Positions 7,724 through 17,130 are shown, counted from the first letter of the stretch. The stretch is DNA of 43,371 nt from an uncultured Prevotella sp. (GCA_937877595.1 CALFIY010000101.1:1-43371); one strand, 5' to 3'. Numbers and translations: made by a program. The notes: generated from the sequence alone by a model not told the origin.

Positions 7724-10700
7724 AGTTCTTCTTTAATATCTTCGGGCATTATCATCTGATATGTCTCTTGGGTTATGTCGTTTGGTGACATTTCACTGAC
7801 GCGCATGGAGAGTTGCTGTATGGTGGCATCGAGCCAGTTGCGCATTTCGCGTGCGTTGCCGAACGACTCGTCCTTGACAACTACCTTGCGGCAAATGAGG
7901 TCCATGAGTTTGAACTCTGCTGCAGGAGTCAGGGTGTAGTTGTCCTTGGCTGCCATCTTCTTGAATATGGCAAGCAGTTCGTCTTCATTGTAGTCGTCGA
8001 TGTGCATCTTGTGTGTGAAACGGCTGGCAAGGCCGGGGTTGACGGCGAGGAAGTCGTCCATCTTATCCTTGTAGCCTGCAGCAATGACTACAAACTTACC
8101 TCGGTCGTCCTCCATGCGTTTCATCAGAGTGTCGATGGCTTCCTTGCCATACTGGTCGTTTTCTGACGATAGCGTGTAGGCTTCGTCGATAAACAAGATG
8201 CCACCCATGGCTTTGTCGCACATGTTGTTGACTATCTTCGGCGTCTCGCCCATATATTTTCCGACGAGCGTGGCTCGGCTGGCTTCGATAATTCTTGACG
8301 TGGGCAGTATCTCCATCGACTGTAGCACTTCGCCCATCTTGCGTGCGATGGAGGTCTTGCCAGTGCCAGGATTTCCGGTTAGGATGAAGTTCATCGACAG
8401 TTGCTGCACCTTGCCTGCACCCATTGCTGCGCGCTGCTTCATAAACATGCTTTGTACGGCGAGGCGACGTATAAGGTTCTTCACGGAGCGCATTCCGATG
8501 AAGTCGTCCAGTTCGTTGAGTACCTCGTCGAGTGGGCGGACCTTCTCGCTTTGGCTGACAGCCAGGTCGGCTTCGGTGATGCTGTACATGTCGGCCTCAT
8601 TGAAGTCTGCGCTGCCCATGAGTTTCATAAGGCGCTGGCTCTGCTTCTCTACTGCCTCGTCGAACATGCGTCGTGCCTCGCGTGCATTGCCGAAGTTTTT
8701 GTCGCGCCGCAGATACAACTGCTCGAACTGGCGGCGGATGGCGGCCTGAGTAGCATCGTCGACAGTGAAATTCTTTCCCTTTGCAAGATTGAGGAATATC
8801 TGTGTCAGTTCGTCGGGCGTATAGTCGTCGAAATGGATTGTTTGGGTAAAGCGGCTCTTCAGACCTGGATTGGTGTCGATGAAGTCGTGCATCTGGTCGG
8901 TGTAGCCGGCAACGATGCAGATGAACTTGCCGCGGTCATCCTCAAGGCGCTTGAGCAGCGTGTCAATGGCCTCCCCACCGAAGGAGTCGCCATCGCTTGA
9001 CTTCAGCGTGTAGGCTTCGTCAATAAAGAGAACGCCGCCCATAGCCGAGTCGATAAGTTGGTTGGTCTTTATCGCTGTCTGTCCTGAGTAGCCGGCAACA
9101 AGTTTGGAGCGGTCTGCCTCTACGAGTTGGCCGCGTGAGAGAATGCCAAGCGTGCGGAATACGTCTGCCATAATGCGCGCCACGGTAGTCTTTCCGGTAC
9201 CGGGATTGCCGGTAAACACATAGTGCTTGCCCTGGAACGTGTTGGTCTCGCCACGTCGTATCTGCAAGTTGAGGAATGCTGCGAGATTGGAAATCTCCTG
9301 CTTGACGGCAGCAAGGCCAACCATGCCGTTAAGTTTCTCAAGGCAGTCGGTGTAGTCGACGGTCTTTGGTGCTTCGTATGGGATGTCGGCCTCGATGATG
9401 GTCATCAGTTGCTCGTTGGTCATGGCTGATATGTCGCCATGCTGCAGGCGTTCTGCCTGACGGCTGCATATCTTGTCGAACAACTGGCGCATGGTGCGCC
9501 CGTTGGCAAAGTCCTTGTCGCGAGAGTTGTAGAGGTCGGTTATCATTTTCCGTGTCAACTCTTCTGCATCCTTCTCGAAGGAGTACTTCTTGTCGGTAGC
9601 AAAGACCTGCATGATTTGATAGAGTTGGTCGGGAGTGTAGTCTTCGATGTTGAGGAAGTAACTGAAGCGGCTGCGCACACCGGGATTGATGCGGAAGAGG
9701 TTTTCCATCTCAGTGCGATAGCCTGCAGCGATGACGACAAATTTTCCTCTGTCGTCTTCCATGCGCTTCATAAGTTGCTCGAGAGCCTGGGCTCCCTGAT
9801 TGTCGCGCTCGCCGCTTTGGCTTAACGGTGCAAGGGTATAGGCCTCGTCGACAAAGAGGATGCCTCCCATTGCCTTGTCGCAGAGGCGGTCTACAACCTT
9901 TGGCGTCTCTCCCTGATAAGGGCTTACCATCTTCGCGCGGTCTACCTCTACCACGTGTCCGCTGTCAAGATAGCCTATGGACTCGAGAATCTCGCCAAGT
10001 TTGCGTGCAATCGTGGTCTTGCCAGTGCCAGGATTACCAGTAAGAACAATGTGGATGCCGGCTTTCTGCTGCTCGCCAAGTCCGCGCTCGGCACGCTGTA
10101 TGCTGTTTTGCACGGAATAGGCAATCTCGCGCACTGCGCTTTTCACCTCGTCCATGCCGATATAGTGGTCAAGGTCGCTGAGGATGTCCTCAAGTGAGCG
10201 CTCTTCGGGCACGTAACCGCGTATGTCCTGCTCCTCCACCATCACGGCAGCAGTGCCGCGACTGATGAATGACGTGAAGATATCTTCTGCTGTCTTTACT
10301 GCCACATGCCCGTAGCCAAAAGTGTCGTCTTTTATCTTCACCTGATATTGGAAGAAACGCTGCAGTTTCTGCTCTGCTTCGGGCGAATATGCTGCAATGC
10401 CATACTTGGTGCGCAATTCCATCTTGCAGATGTCGCATAGTTCGGAATGGCTTGGGGTGGGTAGGCGGAAAGTGTATTTGAACCTGTTCTGGGCGGAGGG
10501 GTTGTTGGCAAGAAAATCGTCAAGTCCTTTGGGAAGACCGGAAATGATGACGATTGGGTTGTCGTCCCACTTGTCCATCTCGACAAACAATTTGTCGAGC
10601 GGGTTTACCTGGTTGGAGTAGCGGTCGGGAAGTAGTTTCTGTACGTTGTCAAAGAAGAGAATACCGCCCTTTGCTTTTTTGATGTTGTCATCCCATTTGT

Positions 10701-11037
10701 CGACAAAACGCTGGTAGTCGACGGCATCTACCATGGTGAGTTTTGGCTTCTCTATTATTTTGTGCTGGTAGAAGTAGTCGCGTATCACTTCCGAAAGGGC
10801 AGTCTTTCCTGTACCTGTCTCACCGATAATGATGGCGTTGACACTGAGGCGCACCTTCATTATGTCTTTGCGCGAATGCAGATATGTGTACGTGTCGACA
10901 ACGGTCTTCAGTTGCTGTTTTACATCAGCCAGACCAACCATGCGATCCAGTACGTTCTGGGATACTAATGGCTGTCCGCACCACTTGCAGAATTTTGCAA
11001 CGGAGCGATTTTCCTGATGGCAATGCTCGCAAATCAT
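7720..11037 (-). CDS. Zinc-ribbon protein with four tandem AAA+ (CbbX/SpoVK/EccA-type) ATPase domains
   Basis: An 1105-residue protein. It starts with a zinc ribbon (Cys3, 6, 17, 20). Four AAA+ modules follow. Module 1 (about 30-275) has Walker A GETGTGKT (72-79), but its Walker B reads 'ILFFDN', with Asn131 in place of the catalytic Glu. Modules 2 (about 285-555), 3 (565-825) and 4 (840-1100) each have Walker A GNPGTGKT (334-341, 610-617, 888-895) and 'DEAYTL' Walker B (Asp397/Glu398, Asp673/Glu674, Asp951/Glu952), as in CbbX, SpoVK and the T7SS ATPase EccA. Later modules have 'RSRF/KSRF/ASRF' sensor or arginine-finger stretches. Such domains remodel protein complexes. Four in one chain, the first probably inactive, is unusual. 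It lies 3 bp after the kinase gene. Confidence 0.93.
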   Translation of the reverse strand: MICEHCHQENRSVAKFCKWCGQPLVSQNVLDRMVGLADVKQQLKTVVDTYTYLHSRKDIMKVRLSVNAIIIGETGTGKTALSEVIRDYFYQHKIIEKPKLTMVDAVDYQRFVDKWDDNIKKAKGGILFFDNVQKLLPDRYSNQVNPLDKLFVEMDKWDDNPIVIISGLPKGLDDFLANNPSAQNRFKYTFRLPTPSHSELCDICKMELRTKYGIAAYSPEAEQKLQRFFQYQVKIKDDTFGYGHVAVKTAEDIFTSFISRGTAAVMVEEQDIRGYVPEERSLEDILSDLDHYIGMDEVKSAVREIAYSVQNSIQRAERGLGEQQKAGIHIVLTGNPGTGKTTIARKLGEILESIGYLDSGHVVEVDRAKMVSPYQGETPKVVDRLCDKAMGGILFVDEAYTLAPLSQSGERDNQGAQALEQLMKRMEDDRGKFVVIAAGYRTEMENLFRINPGVRSRFSYFLNIEDYTPDQLYQIMQVFATDKKYSFEKDAEELTRKMITDLYNSRDKDFANGRTMRQLFDKICSRQAERLQHGDISAMTNEQLMTIIEADIPYEAPKTVDYTDCLEKLNGMVGLAAVKQEISNLAAFLNLQIRRGETNTFQGKHYVFTGNPGTGKTTVARIMADVFRTLGILSRGQLVEADRSKLVAGYSGQTAIKTNQLIDSAMGGVLFIDEAYTLKSSDGDSFGGEAIDTLLKRLEDDRGKFICIVAGYTDQMHDFIDTNPGLKSRFTQTIHFDDYTPDELTQIFLNLAKGKNFTVDDATQAAIRRQFEQLYLRRDKNFGNAREARRMFDEAVEKQSQRLMKLMGSADFNEADMYSITEADLAVSQSEKVRPLDEVLNELDDFIGMRSVKNLIRRLAVQSMFMKQRAAMGAGKVQQLSMNFILTGNPGTGKTSIARKMGEVLQSMEILPTSRIIEASRATLVGKYMGETPKIVNNMCDKAMGGILFIDEAYTLSSENDQYGKEAIDTLMKRMEDDRGKFVVIAAGYKDKMDDFLAVNPGLASRFTHKMHIDDYNEDELLAIFKKMAAKDNYTLTPAAEFKLMDLICRKVVVKDESFGNAREMRNWLDATIQQLSMRVSEMSPNDITQETYQMIMPEDIKEEL

Positions 11038-11040
11038 AGG

Positions 11041-13992
11041 CTATTCGACGTCTTTTTGTAACTGCTTTATTATAGCAGATGGGCTGATGCTCTTATTGCT
11101 GATGTCAGGGTTGCTGACGTTGAGCAGTTTTGGACTATATATCACCATTTCCATTACAAACAATCCTACAGTGATGCTCCATAATATGTAATGGAGTACA
11201 GACTCGCCGCTGATGGAGCGCACTTGGTTGGTTACGTCGTCAAGCATTCCGAATTTAGAACCCTTGAAGCGTACGCTGCGCTGCCGGAATGTGTAGTAGA
11301 GAGGCTCGAGCATCGTCGACTTTATGTCATCGGTCATCACCTCCGATATGAGTTGGTTGTCTTCGTTGGAGTCGCTGCGGAAGTCAGTGAAGTGGCATAT
11401 TGCAATATATAATAAGGTGAAGCCGATGATGGCAGGAATGAACATCTCGGGCATTGCGTTGTTGACATATTTCAGCGTGAACAGCGGTATCAGCGATGAT
11501 AAGAACCCAAGTATTCCCCACATGCAGGAGAAAACAAATCCATATCCTTTGAAGAATGCCCTTGTTCCAACTATTACGGCAGACATGCCTCCCAAAGGCA
11601 GGCATATTGTCAGTACGGGGTGCTCGAAGATGTACTCCCTTCCCGATACGCCGCATATAAGCAAGAACGCTATCCAAGTGGCAGAGAGCGCATAGAAGAT
11701 GGTGCGCCATCTCTTTTCACGCCCCTTAGCACGATAGTATCCATGGCGTACGTCTTCGTATTTGCGTACGGTCTGTTCCTTTGCATCGCCGTAGCGCTTA
11801 TAGTAAATCTGATGCTGGTCTATTTCTCCAAGAGCGACTATCCACTGCTCCAGTGCCCTCTCGTAACTGTAGGTTTCACTGAAGTCGCGGTAGGGGTCTT
11901 CGTGATAGAATACGGAGAGCCATTGGCTAAGCGCTCCGCGCTTCATCTCAGATAGCAGTTGCGGACGGTTTGCCAGTCGGTCGAAGTTCAGCCCGTCGTT
12001 CAACTCGACTCCGTTCTCCAGCAGATACGTTGGCGTTATTCCGAGGATGCGGCAGAAGCGATATGCTGCTGTCCGCATGTCGTAGGCTCCCAAGCGCTCG
12101 CTGTTCTCCTCGCTCTTCAGATCGAAACACTGGCGTGCCAGACTTATCTGCTCGAACCATCCGTGCAACTGGGAGAAGTAGAAGAAACGCCCGTCGGGGT
12201 CGGCATAATCGGCAATACGCTCGTTGAACTCGCTCTCGGAGAGCCGCTGCCATGACTTCAACTGGTCGCGCAGCAACTCGCCGACCTTTGTCGGTGTGTC
12301 TGCCTCGCGCAGGTCGTATGCAGCATCGCGGCATACATTGTAGAGCACTTTGTAGGCAAGGGCCTGGGTAGGCTTCTGCCCATTTGTCATAATGCGCAGC
12401 GACTCGCAAGCCATGTGGTCTTCGTGGCTGTACATCCACGACAACAGACGGCCGTCGCTGACAGCCTGCCAGTCGTCGGCGGAGCAGTCTTCGTATCCGA
12501 AGGCATGGACTATCTCCGGTATTGTTGCAGATGGATATTTTGCAAGGAAGGGTATTTCGGCATCTATCTCGTATACGAGCCGCATTATAGCAATGCGTCC
12601 GTCGATGCTGCTGCCTTGCTGGAAGTAACTGCGCAAGCGGTCGATGTCTGCTTTTGAGTGTGACTCAAGGTATAGGAAAAGACTGTCGTTAGGGTTGGAG
12701 AGAGCAAGCGCGTATTCCTCCTGATAACTGAGCACTGATATTGCAACGCTATGTACGTCGTCGCAGAGATTGCCTTTCAGGTCCTTGTAGGGGTAGGTTG
12801 GCTCCATGACGTATATGGCGGCCATTAGTCCGGCATGTTGGTCGGCAGGGTATCTGTTGACTACAATGTCTTTTACGGTTGACGACAGTTTGACGTTGCC
12901 GCACTGTTCGAGCCAGCCTGCTATGCGTCCGTTGTAGAGATAACTTATGGCGAGTCGCTCGTTGTCAAGCAGCAGTGGTATGAGTTCGTGTACGTTGTCG
13001 GCAACGAGATTTCGCTCTGGGTCGACGATAAAACTGCGATACTTCAGCATTGGCGACGATATGTCGACTTCAACGTTCTCGCCGAGGAACCAGCGTTCAA
13101 CTTGGTCGTATCCCCATCTGCTCTGCGGATTTACTGCTGTGAGTCCTTGCACTATCATCTTGACGCGCTCGGGCAGTTCGTTTACTCTCGGCAGTCGTCC
13201 CTCGTTCTTCTTGCGCATCATGACGCGCTCATTCTGGCTCAGTGGGTTTTCGCCGAGCCATAGCGTCATCAGCGTGATGCCAAGGGAGTAGAAGTCGACG
13301 GCAGGTGTAATCTCCACTTCGCCGTCTATTACGTCGTTGTACATCTCAGGGGCAGCGTAGACTGGTGTGCGTGCCTGAGTGGTGCGGTGTACTTTTTCTT
13401 CACCTTCCATTATGCTGGATATGCCGAAGTCGCCAAGCACCACCTCTTGATGGTTGGCGTCGCGGAAGAAAAAGTTGCCGGGCTTTATGTCTTTGTGGAT
13501 GATGTTGTTGTTGTGGCAGTAGGCCAATGCTGCTGATGCCTGGAGCGCTATCCTGCGAAACTGGTTGAAGTCGCCGTCAAGGTCGTAGTCGTTGAGGGTT
13601 CCTCCCTGGAGGTATTCCATCAGTTCGTAGTCGCGGTTTTTGCCGTCTACGTATGTCTTTCCGTAGTCAGCAATGTGCACCACCATCTCAATGTTGAAGT
13701 TCTGGATGATGCGAAGTAGTGTCTTCTTTATCGTGAAGTTGGGGTAGTATACCTTGAGTACCATCTCCTGTCCGTCGCTCTCGACGAGAAACACCTGTGC
13801 CTCTCCGGAGTTGTCGCTGAGACATTTCTTGTTACGATAGACTCTTCCCTTTAGTACGAAGTCGCCGTCGGTGGAGGTTGCTCCCTGGGCGATGGCATTG
13901 GAGCGCATCGTGCGGCTTGTGCTGTCGTTGCGTTTGGCGTCAACGCGTATGGTGCCGGTATTTGTCAGTGGGCTTCTTAAAGTCTCGTCCAT
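11041..13992 (-). CDS. Membrane-bound serine/threonine protein kinase with large C-terminal region
   Basis: A 983-residue protein. An N-terminal Thr/Ser-rich tail (1-45) precedes a Hanks-type kinase domain (about 46-310). Visible elements are the ATP-anchoring Lys80 (VLKVYYP), catalytic loop 'IIHKDIKPGN' (Asp168), 'GDFGIS' (Asp188), the 'ARTPVYAAPE' activation end and 'DFYSLGITLMTLW'. All catalytic residues are intact. Residues about 320-755 are helical and of no family I recognise. Four membrane segments cluster at about 764-867, and a fifth at about 933-953. The kinase domain should be cytoplasmic. Bacterial kinases often have extracellular PASTA or similar sensors; none is seen here. It lies 7 bp after the four-zinc-ribbon gene and 3 bp before the AAA+ gene. 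Confidence 0.93.
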   Translation of the reverse strand: MDETLRSPLTNTGTIRVDAKRNDSTSRTMRSNAIAQGATSTDGDFVLKGRVYRNKKCLSDNSGEAQVFLVESDGQEMVLKVYYPNFTIKKTLLRIIQNFNIEMVVHIADYGKTYVDGKNRDYELMEYLQGGTLNDYDLDGDFNQFRRIALQASAALAYCHNNNIIHKDIKPGNFFFRDANHQEVVLGDFGISSIMEGEEKVHRTTQARTPVYAAPEMYNDVIDGEVEITPAVDFYSLGITLMTLWLGENPLSQNERVMMRKKNEGRLPRVNELPERVKMIVQGLTAVNPQSRWGYDQVERWFLGENVEVDISSPMLKYRSFIVDPERNLVADNVHELIPLLLDNERLAISYLYNGRIAGWLEQCGNVKLSSTVKDIVVNRYPADQHAGLMAAIYVMEPTYPYKDLKGNLCDDVHSVAISVLSYQEEYALALSNPNDSLFLYLESHSKADIDRLRSYFQQGSSIDGRIAIMRLVYEIDAEIPFLAKYPSATIPEIVHAFGYEDCSADDWQAVSDGRLLSWMYSHEDHMACESLRIMTNGQKPTQALAYKVLYNVCRDAAYDLREADTPTKVGELLRDQLKSWQRLSESEFNERIADYADPDGRFFYFSQLHGWFEQISLARQCFDLKSEENSERLGAYDMRTAAYRFCRILGITPTYLLENGVELNDGLNFDRLANRPQLLSEMKRGALSQWLSVFYHEDPYRDFSETYSYERALEQWIVALGEIDQHQIYYKRYGDAKEQTVRKYEDVRHGYYRAKGREKRWRTIFYALSATWIAFLLICGVSGREYIFEHPVLTICLPLGGMSAVIVGTRAFFKGYGFVFSCMWGILGFLSSLIPLFTLKYVNNAMPEMFIPAIIGFTLLYIAICHFTDFRSDSNEDNQLISEVMTDDIKSTMLEPLYYTFRQRSVRFKGSKFGMLDDVTNQVRSISGESVLHYILWSITVGLFVMEMVIYSPKLLNVSNPDISNKSISPSAIIKQLQKDVE

Positions 13993-13999
13993 TGGTCTC

Positions 14000-14947
14000 T
14001 TACTTATCGTCTTTAATTTCAGCAGAGTTGTTCTTTCCCAGTATGACCCATTTGCCTCCGAGGTGTGGTTTGGCGCATCCGCAGGGGCTGCTGTGCATGG
14101 CGTGCTTGAAGTTGCAAATCCATGCCAGTCTTACTCCGATAGGTTTGCTGGCCATGGCATAGTTGCGGGCTTTTACCGGCGACTGCGTCGGTGGCACTGC
14201 CAGTTTGTCGAGAATTGAGGAGAGAAGTTTGATTTTCTCTGCTTTCTTTTCTTCAAGTTCCTCTTTCGTCATCCGCTTCGACTCTTGACGTGGAATGACG
14301 GGGTTTTCTACTCCTGCATCTTTTGCGAGCAGGGTCAGAACTCGCTCCCTTAGTTTTGCGTTCATCTGTTCGCGAACGATGTCGCGTTCTGAGTTGTAGG
14401 GGAGTGCTCCTTCCAATTTGGAGAATTCCCCGACGACTTGCAGCAGTTCCTGATAGTCGGGGTTCTTCTGCAATTCCTTTACCATCTGCCGTGCCTCTGC
14501 CGTGAGGGCAGTGCCGCATTTCTTGCAGAAGGCGAAGTCGTTGAGTGTATGGCATGTCGGGCATACTATGCCGCCTTGTGGGCTGCCACACTCGGGACAG
14601 TATGCTTCGCCTCCTGACAGGTGCGAACCGCAGTATGAGCAAACGTCTTTGCGGATGTAATGATGGCAGGTCTCACAGAAATCTGCATCTGGATCGATCT
14701 CTGCTCCGCAGTGTGGGCATGTCGTTTTGCTTATCGGCTGTCCGCACTGTGCGCAGAACATGGCCTCCGGGTCGTTTATGGCGCCGCAGAAAGGACATGC
14801 CTTGCCGCTTGCCTGCTGTGCCTGCATTGCTCCAATCCGGGAGCCTGCTGGTGCCTCTTTTGGTTCTGGTGCGGCCTGACGCACCATTTGCTGTGGCCTT
14901 AAGGTGCGCAGGGTGTTTTCGTTACTGGTTATGCTGTCACTGTTCAT
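14000..14947 (-). CDS. Protein with four zinc ribbons, first gene of the signalling operon
   Basis: A 315-residue protein with no membrane segment. After a Thr-containing tail (1-20) come four consecutive zinc ribbons: Cys51/54/65/68, Cys77/80/91/94, Cys103/106/117/120 and Cys129/132/141/144. A charged helical stretch (150-255) follows, and a short C-terminal module with further possible metal ligands (Cys278, His282, His285, Cys289, Cys291, His295). The function is not known; the architecture suggests a scaffold or adaptor. It has its own promoter (14982-15013) and leads a tightly spaced five-gene set. The N-terminal 'NENTLRTLRP' resembles the 'DETLR' at the start of the kinase, a possible shared phosphothreonine site for the FHA protein. 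Confidence 0.85.
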   Translation of the reverse strand: MNSDSITSNENTLRTLRPQQMVRQAAPEPKEAPAGSRIGAMQAQQASGKACPFCGAINDPEAMFCAQCGQPISKTTCPHCGAEIDPDADFCETCHHYIRKDVCSYCGSHLSGGEAYCPECGSPQGGIVCPTCHTLNDFAFCKKCGTALTAEARQMVKELQKNPDYQELLQVVGEFSKLEGALPYNSERDIVREQMNAKLRERVLTLLAKDAGVENPVIPRQESKRMTKEELEEKKAEKIKLLSSILDKLAVPPTQSPVKARNYAMASKPIGVRLAWICNFKHAMHSSPCGCAKPHLGGKWVILGKNNSAEIKDDK

Positions 14948-14981
14948 TGCTGACTGATATGGCGAATATACGAATTAGTTG

Positions 14982-15013
14982 CAAAATTACGTTTTTTTTC
15001 AAAATGCCACAAA
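14982..15013 (-). promoter_or_regulatory. Promoter of the kinase/AAA+/FHA/PP2C operon
   Basis: On the minus strand, TTTG (15010-15013) and TAATTTTG (14982-14989) are 20 bp apart, a good Bacteroidetes match. The start of transcription would be near 14976, about 28 bases before the ATG at 14947. The -33 element abuts the U-tract side of the terminator of the preceding M13 peptidase gene. No comparable match was seen inside the next 8.5 kb, which supports a single transcript. Confidence 0.7.
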
Positions 15014-15051
15014 AAAACCGCCGTAAATTTCTGATTACGACGGCTTTTTTT
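15011..15051 (-). terminator. Intrinsic terminator of the M13 peptidase gene
   Basis: Arms CCGCCGTAA (15018-15026) and TTACGACGG (15035-15043) pair with one mismatch around an 8-base loop. On the minus strand the stem is followed by a run of seven T. A T run also follows on the plus side, so it may work in both directions. Confidence 0.8.
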
Positions 15052-15078
15052 TATGATGCAGGTCTTCTTGCAGTTTTC

Positions 15079-17118
15079 TTACCACAGCGAGAGTCGCTGC
15101 TCTTTGGGTAAATACATCTTGTCGGTCGGTTTCACTCCGAAAGCATCATACCATGCATCGATGTGAGGTAGTGCGCCGTTGACGCGCCAGCGGCCGAGCG
15201 AGTGGGGGTCGCTTTTGGTGCGGTTGCGTATTTCCTCTTCGGTGATATTGCCTGCCCATACTCCTGCGTAGGCAAGGAAGAAGCGCTGGTCGGCAGTCAG
15301 TCCGTCTATTGTTGGGAGTGGACTGCGGCGCGTGGCGTTCTTGTATGCAGCAAAGGCTACCTGCAGTCCGCCGTGATCTGCCAGGTTCTCGCCCAGTGTC
15401 AACCGCCCGTTGGCATTCAGGTCGGGCAGCACTTTTATGGCAGAGAAGAACTCTGCATATTTGTCGGTTCGCTCGGTAAAGTTCTTGCCGTCCGACTCAG
15501 TCCACCAGTCGTGCATGTTTCCGTCTTTGTCATACTGGCGTCCCTGGTCGTCAAATCCATGTGTCATTTCGTGTCCTATCACGACACCTATGGCGCCATA
15601 GTTGAAAGCGTCGTCTGCCGTCATGTCGAAGAATGGTGCTTGTAGTATTCCTGCAGGGAAGCATATCTCATTGGTCGTGGGGTTGTAGTATGCATTGACG
15701 GTCTGCGGTGTCATGTACCAGTCGTCGCGATCTACTGGCTTGCCTGCGGTGTGGTTTATCTGCCACTGATGCCAGAAGCGGTTACACTCGCGGATGTTCT
15801 CGAAGTACGACTTCTTTGCATCAATCTTCAGAGCCGACATGTCAGTCCAGCGGTCTGGGTAGCCGATCTTGACATAGAAAGTGTTCAACTTGAGCAGGGC
15901 GTTAACCTTTGTGGAGTCGTCCATCCAGTCTTGTGCGGCAATGCGCTCTCCGAGTGCGATACGCAGGTTCTCCACGAGGGTCTTCATGCGCTCCTTGGCG
16001 CTTGCCGGGAAGTATTTGGCAACGTATATTTTTCCCAGGGCCTCGCCCATCACGCCCTGTATCTGGTTTGTTGCCCTGCGCCACAGGGGGTAGTCCTCCT
16101 TGCGACCGCTCATCACCTTACCGTAGAAGTCGAAACTGGCCTGCCGTACCTCGTCGTTCAGATAGTTTGCAGCACTTCTTATCTGTCCCCATTCCATGAT
16201 GTCGCGGTATTCTGCCGGTGTGATATGGGCCACAACGTCGTTTGCTGCAGCCATGAAATTTGGTTGTCCTACCACGAGTTGCTGGAAATGTCTTGTCTCG
16301 AGACCCATGGCGTTCATTTGTCGTTCCAGTTGCAGGCTGGGATAGTTGGCCTGGAATTCCTGGAGCGTCATCTTGTTGTAGTTGGCAACAGGATTGCGCA
16401 GTTCTGTGCGTGACTTTGATGCCTTGGCGAGTGTTGTCTCAACCTTCAGGATGTTCTTCATCTTCTTCGTAGCAGCCGACTTGCTGAAACCGAATATTTG
16501 GAACATGCGTACAATGTGCTGCTTGTAGGCTTCGCGTATCTTTATCGTGGCTGCATCGTTTTCCACGTAGTAGTCTTTCTGTCCGAGAGAGAGCCCGCCT
16601 TGGCTGATGTTCAGTATGTTCTCGGTGGCATTCTTCTCGTCGGCAGCCATGTATGCGTTGAAGAATTCCTGATTGCCTATCGGCATAAGTTCGAGTTGTA
16701 TTGCAAACAGTTGTTCCGTTGTCTTGGCGGCCTCCAGCCGCTTGATGAGTGGCATTACGGGGCTTATTCCGTCGCGCTCGCGCCGTGCTGAATCAATGGC
16801 GAGTTTGTACAGGTCGCTCAACTGCTGCTCTGTAGTGCCGTCCGGATAGGTGTTTTCGAGCAGTTCCTTTAGTATCCCGTTGATTCGCTTGTTGCCTGTC
16901 TCAGCCAACTGGTCGAAACTGCCGAAGCGCGAGTAGGCTGGTGGCAGTGGGTTCTTCTGCATCCATCCTCCGCAGGCATACTGGTAGAAGTCGTTGCCGG
17001 GCTTGGCACTGGTGTCCATGTCGCTCAGTATTATGCCAGAGCGCAGTGTTGTTTGCGCCATGACAGATGTCGTGGCTAAGAGTAGTGCCGTCATTGCAAA
17101 GAAGATTTTGAGTTTCAT
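15079..17118 (-). CDS. pepO: M13-family zinc metallopeptidase (neprilysin/PepO type), exported
   Basis: A 679-residue protein with an N-terminal signal peptide (KIFFAMTALLLATTSVMAQ, cleavage after AQ at about 22). The M13 hallmarks are present: 'NAYYNPTTNEICFPAGIL', the zinc motif HEMTH within 'IGVVIGHEMTHGFDDQG', the third ligand region 'GENLADHGG' and a C-terminus ending in Trp. Length and order match the whole family. The enzyme cleaves oligopeptides outside the cytoplasm, probably in the periplasm. It starts 12 bp after the ABC-F stop codon, so the two are probably co-transcribed, and it ends in a clear terminator. Confidence 0.96.
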   Translation of the reverse strand: MKLKIFFAMTALLLATTSVMAQTTLRSGIILSDMDTSAKPGNDFYQYACGGWMQKNPLPPAYSRFGSFDQLAETGNKRINGILKELLENTYPDGTTEQQLSDLYKLAIDSARRERDGISPVMPLIKRLEAAKTTEQLFAIQLELMPIGNQEFFNAYMAADEKNATENILNISQGGLSLGQKDYYVENDAATIKIREAYKQHIVRMFQIFGFSKSAATKKMKNILKVETTLAKASKSRTELRNPVANYNKMTLQEFQANYPSLQLERQMNAMGLETRHFQQLVVGQPNFMAAANDVVAHITPAEYRDIMEWGQIRSAANYLNDEVRQASFDFYGKVMSGRKEDYPLWRRATNQIQGVMGEALGKIYVAKYFPASAKERMKTLVENLRIALGERIAAQDWMDDSTKVNALLKLNTFYVKIGYPDRWTDMSALKIDAKKSYFENIRECNRFWHQWQINHTAGKPVDRDDWYMTPQTVNAYYNPTTNEICFPAGILQAPFFDMTADDAFNYGAIGVVIGHEMTHGFDDQGRQYDKDGNMHDWWTESDGKNFTERTDKYAEFFSAIKVLPDLNANGRLTLGENLADHGGLQVAFAAYKNATRRSPLPTIDGLTADQRFFLAYAGVWAGNITEEEIRNRTKSDPHSLGRWRVNGALPHIDAWYDAFGVKPTDKMYLPKEQRLSLW

Positions 17119-17130
17119 AGTCTTAAAGTG

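Noticed and set aside
6367..14947. Type VI or type VII secretion locus
   Set aside because: Kinase, FHA, PP2C and EccA-like AAA+ are shared parts, but no sheath, Hcp, VgrG, membrane-complex, FtsK-type or WXG100 genes are present.
6367..14947. Anti-phage defence island
   Set aside because: Kinases and AAA+ proteins occur in defence systems, but neighbours are housekeeping genes, there are no mobility genes, and base composition does not stand out. It cannot be excluded.
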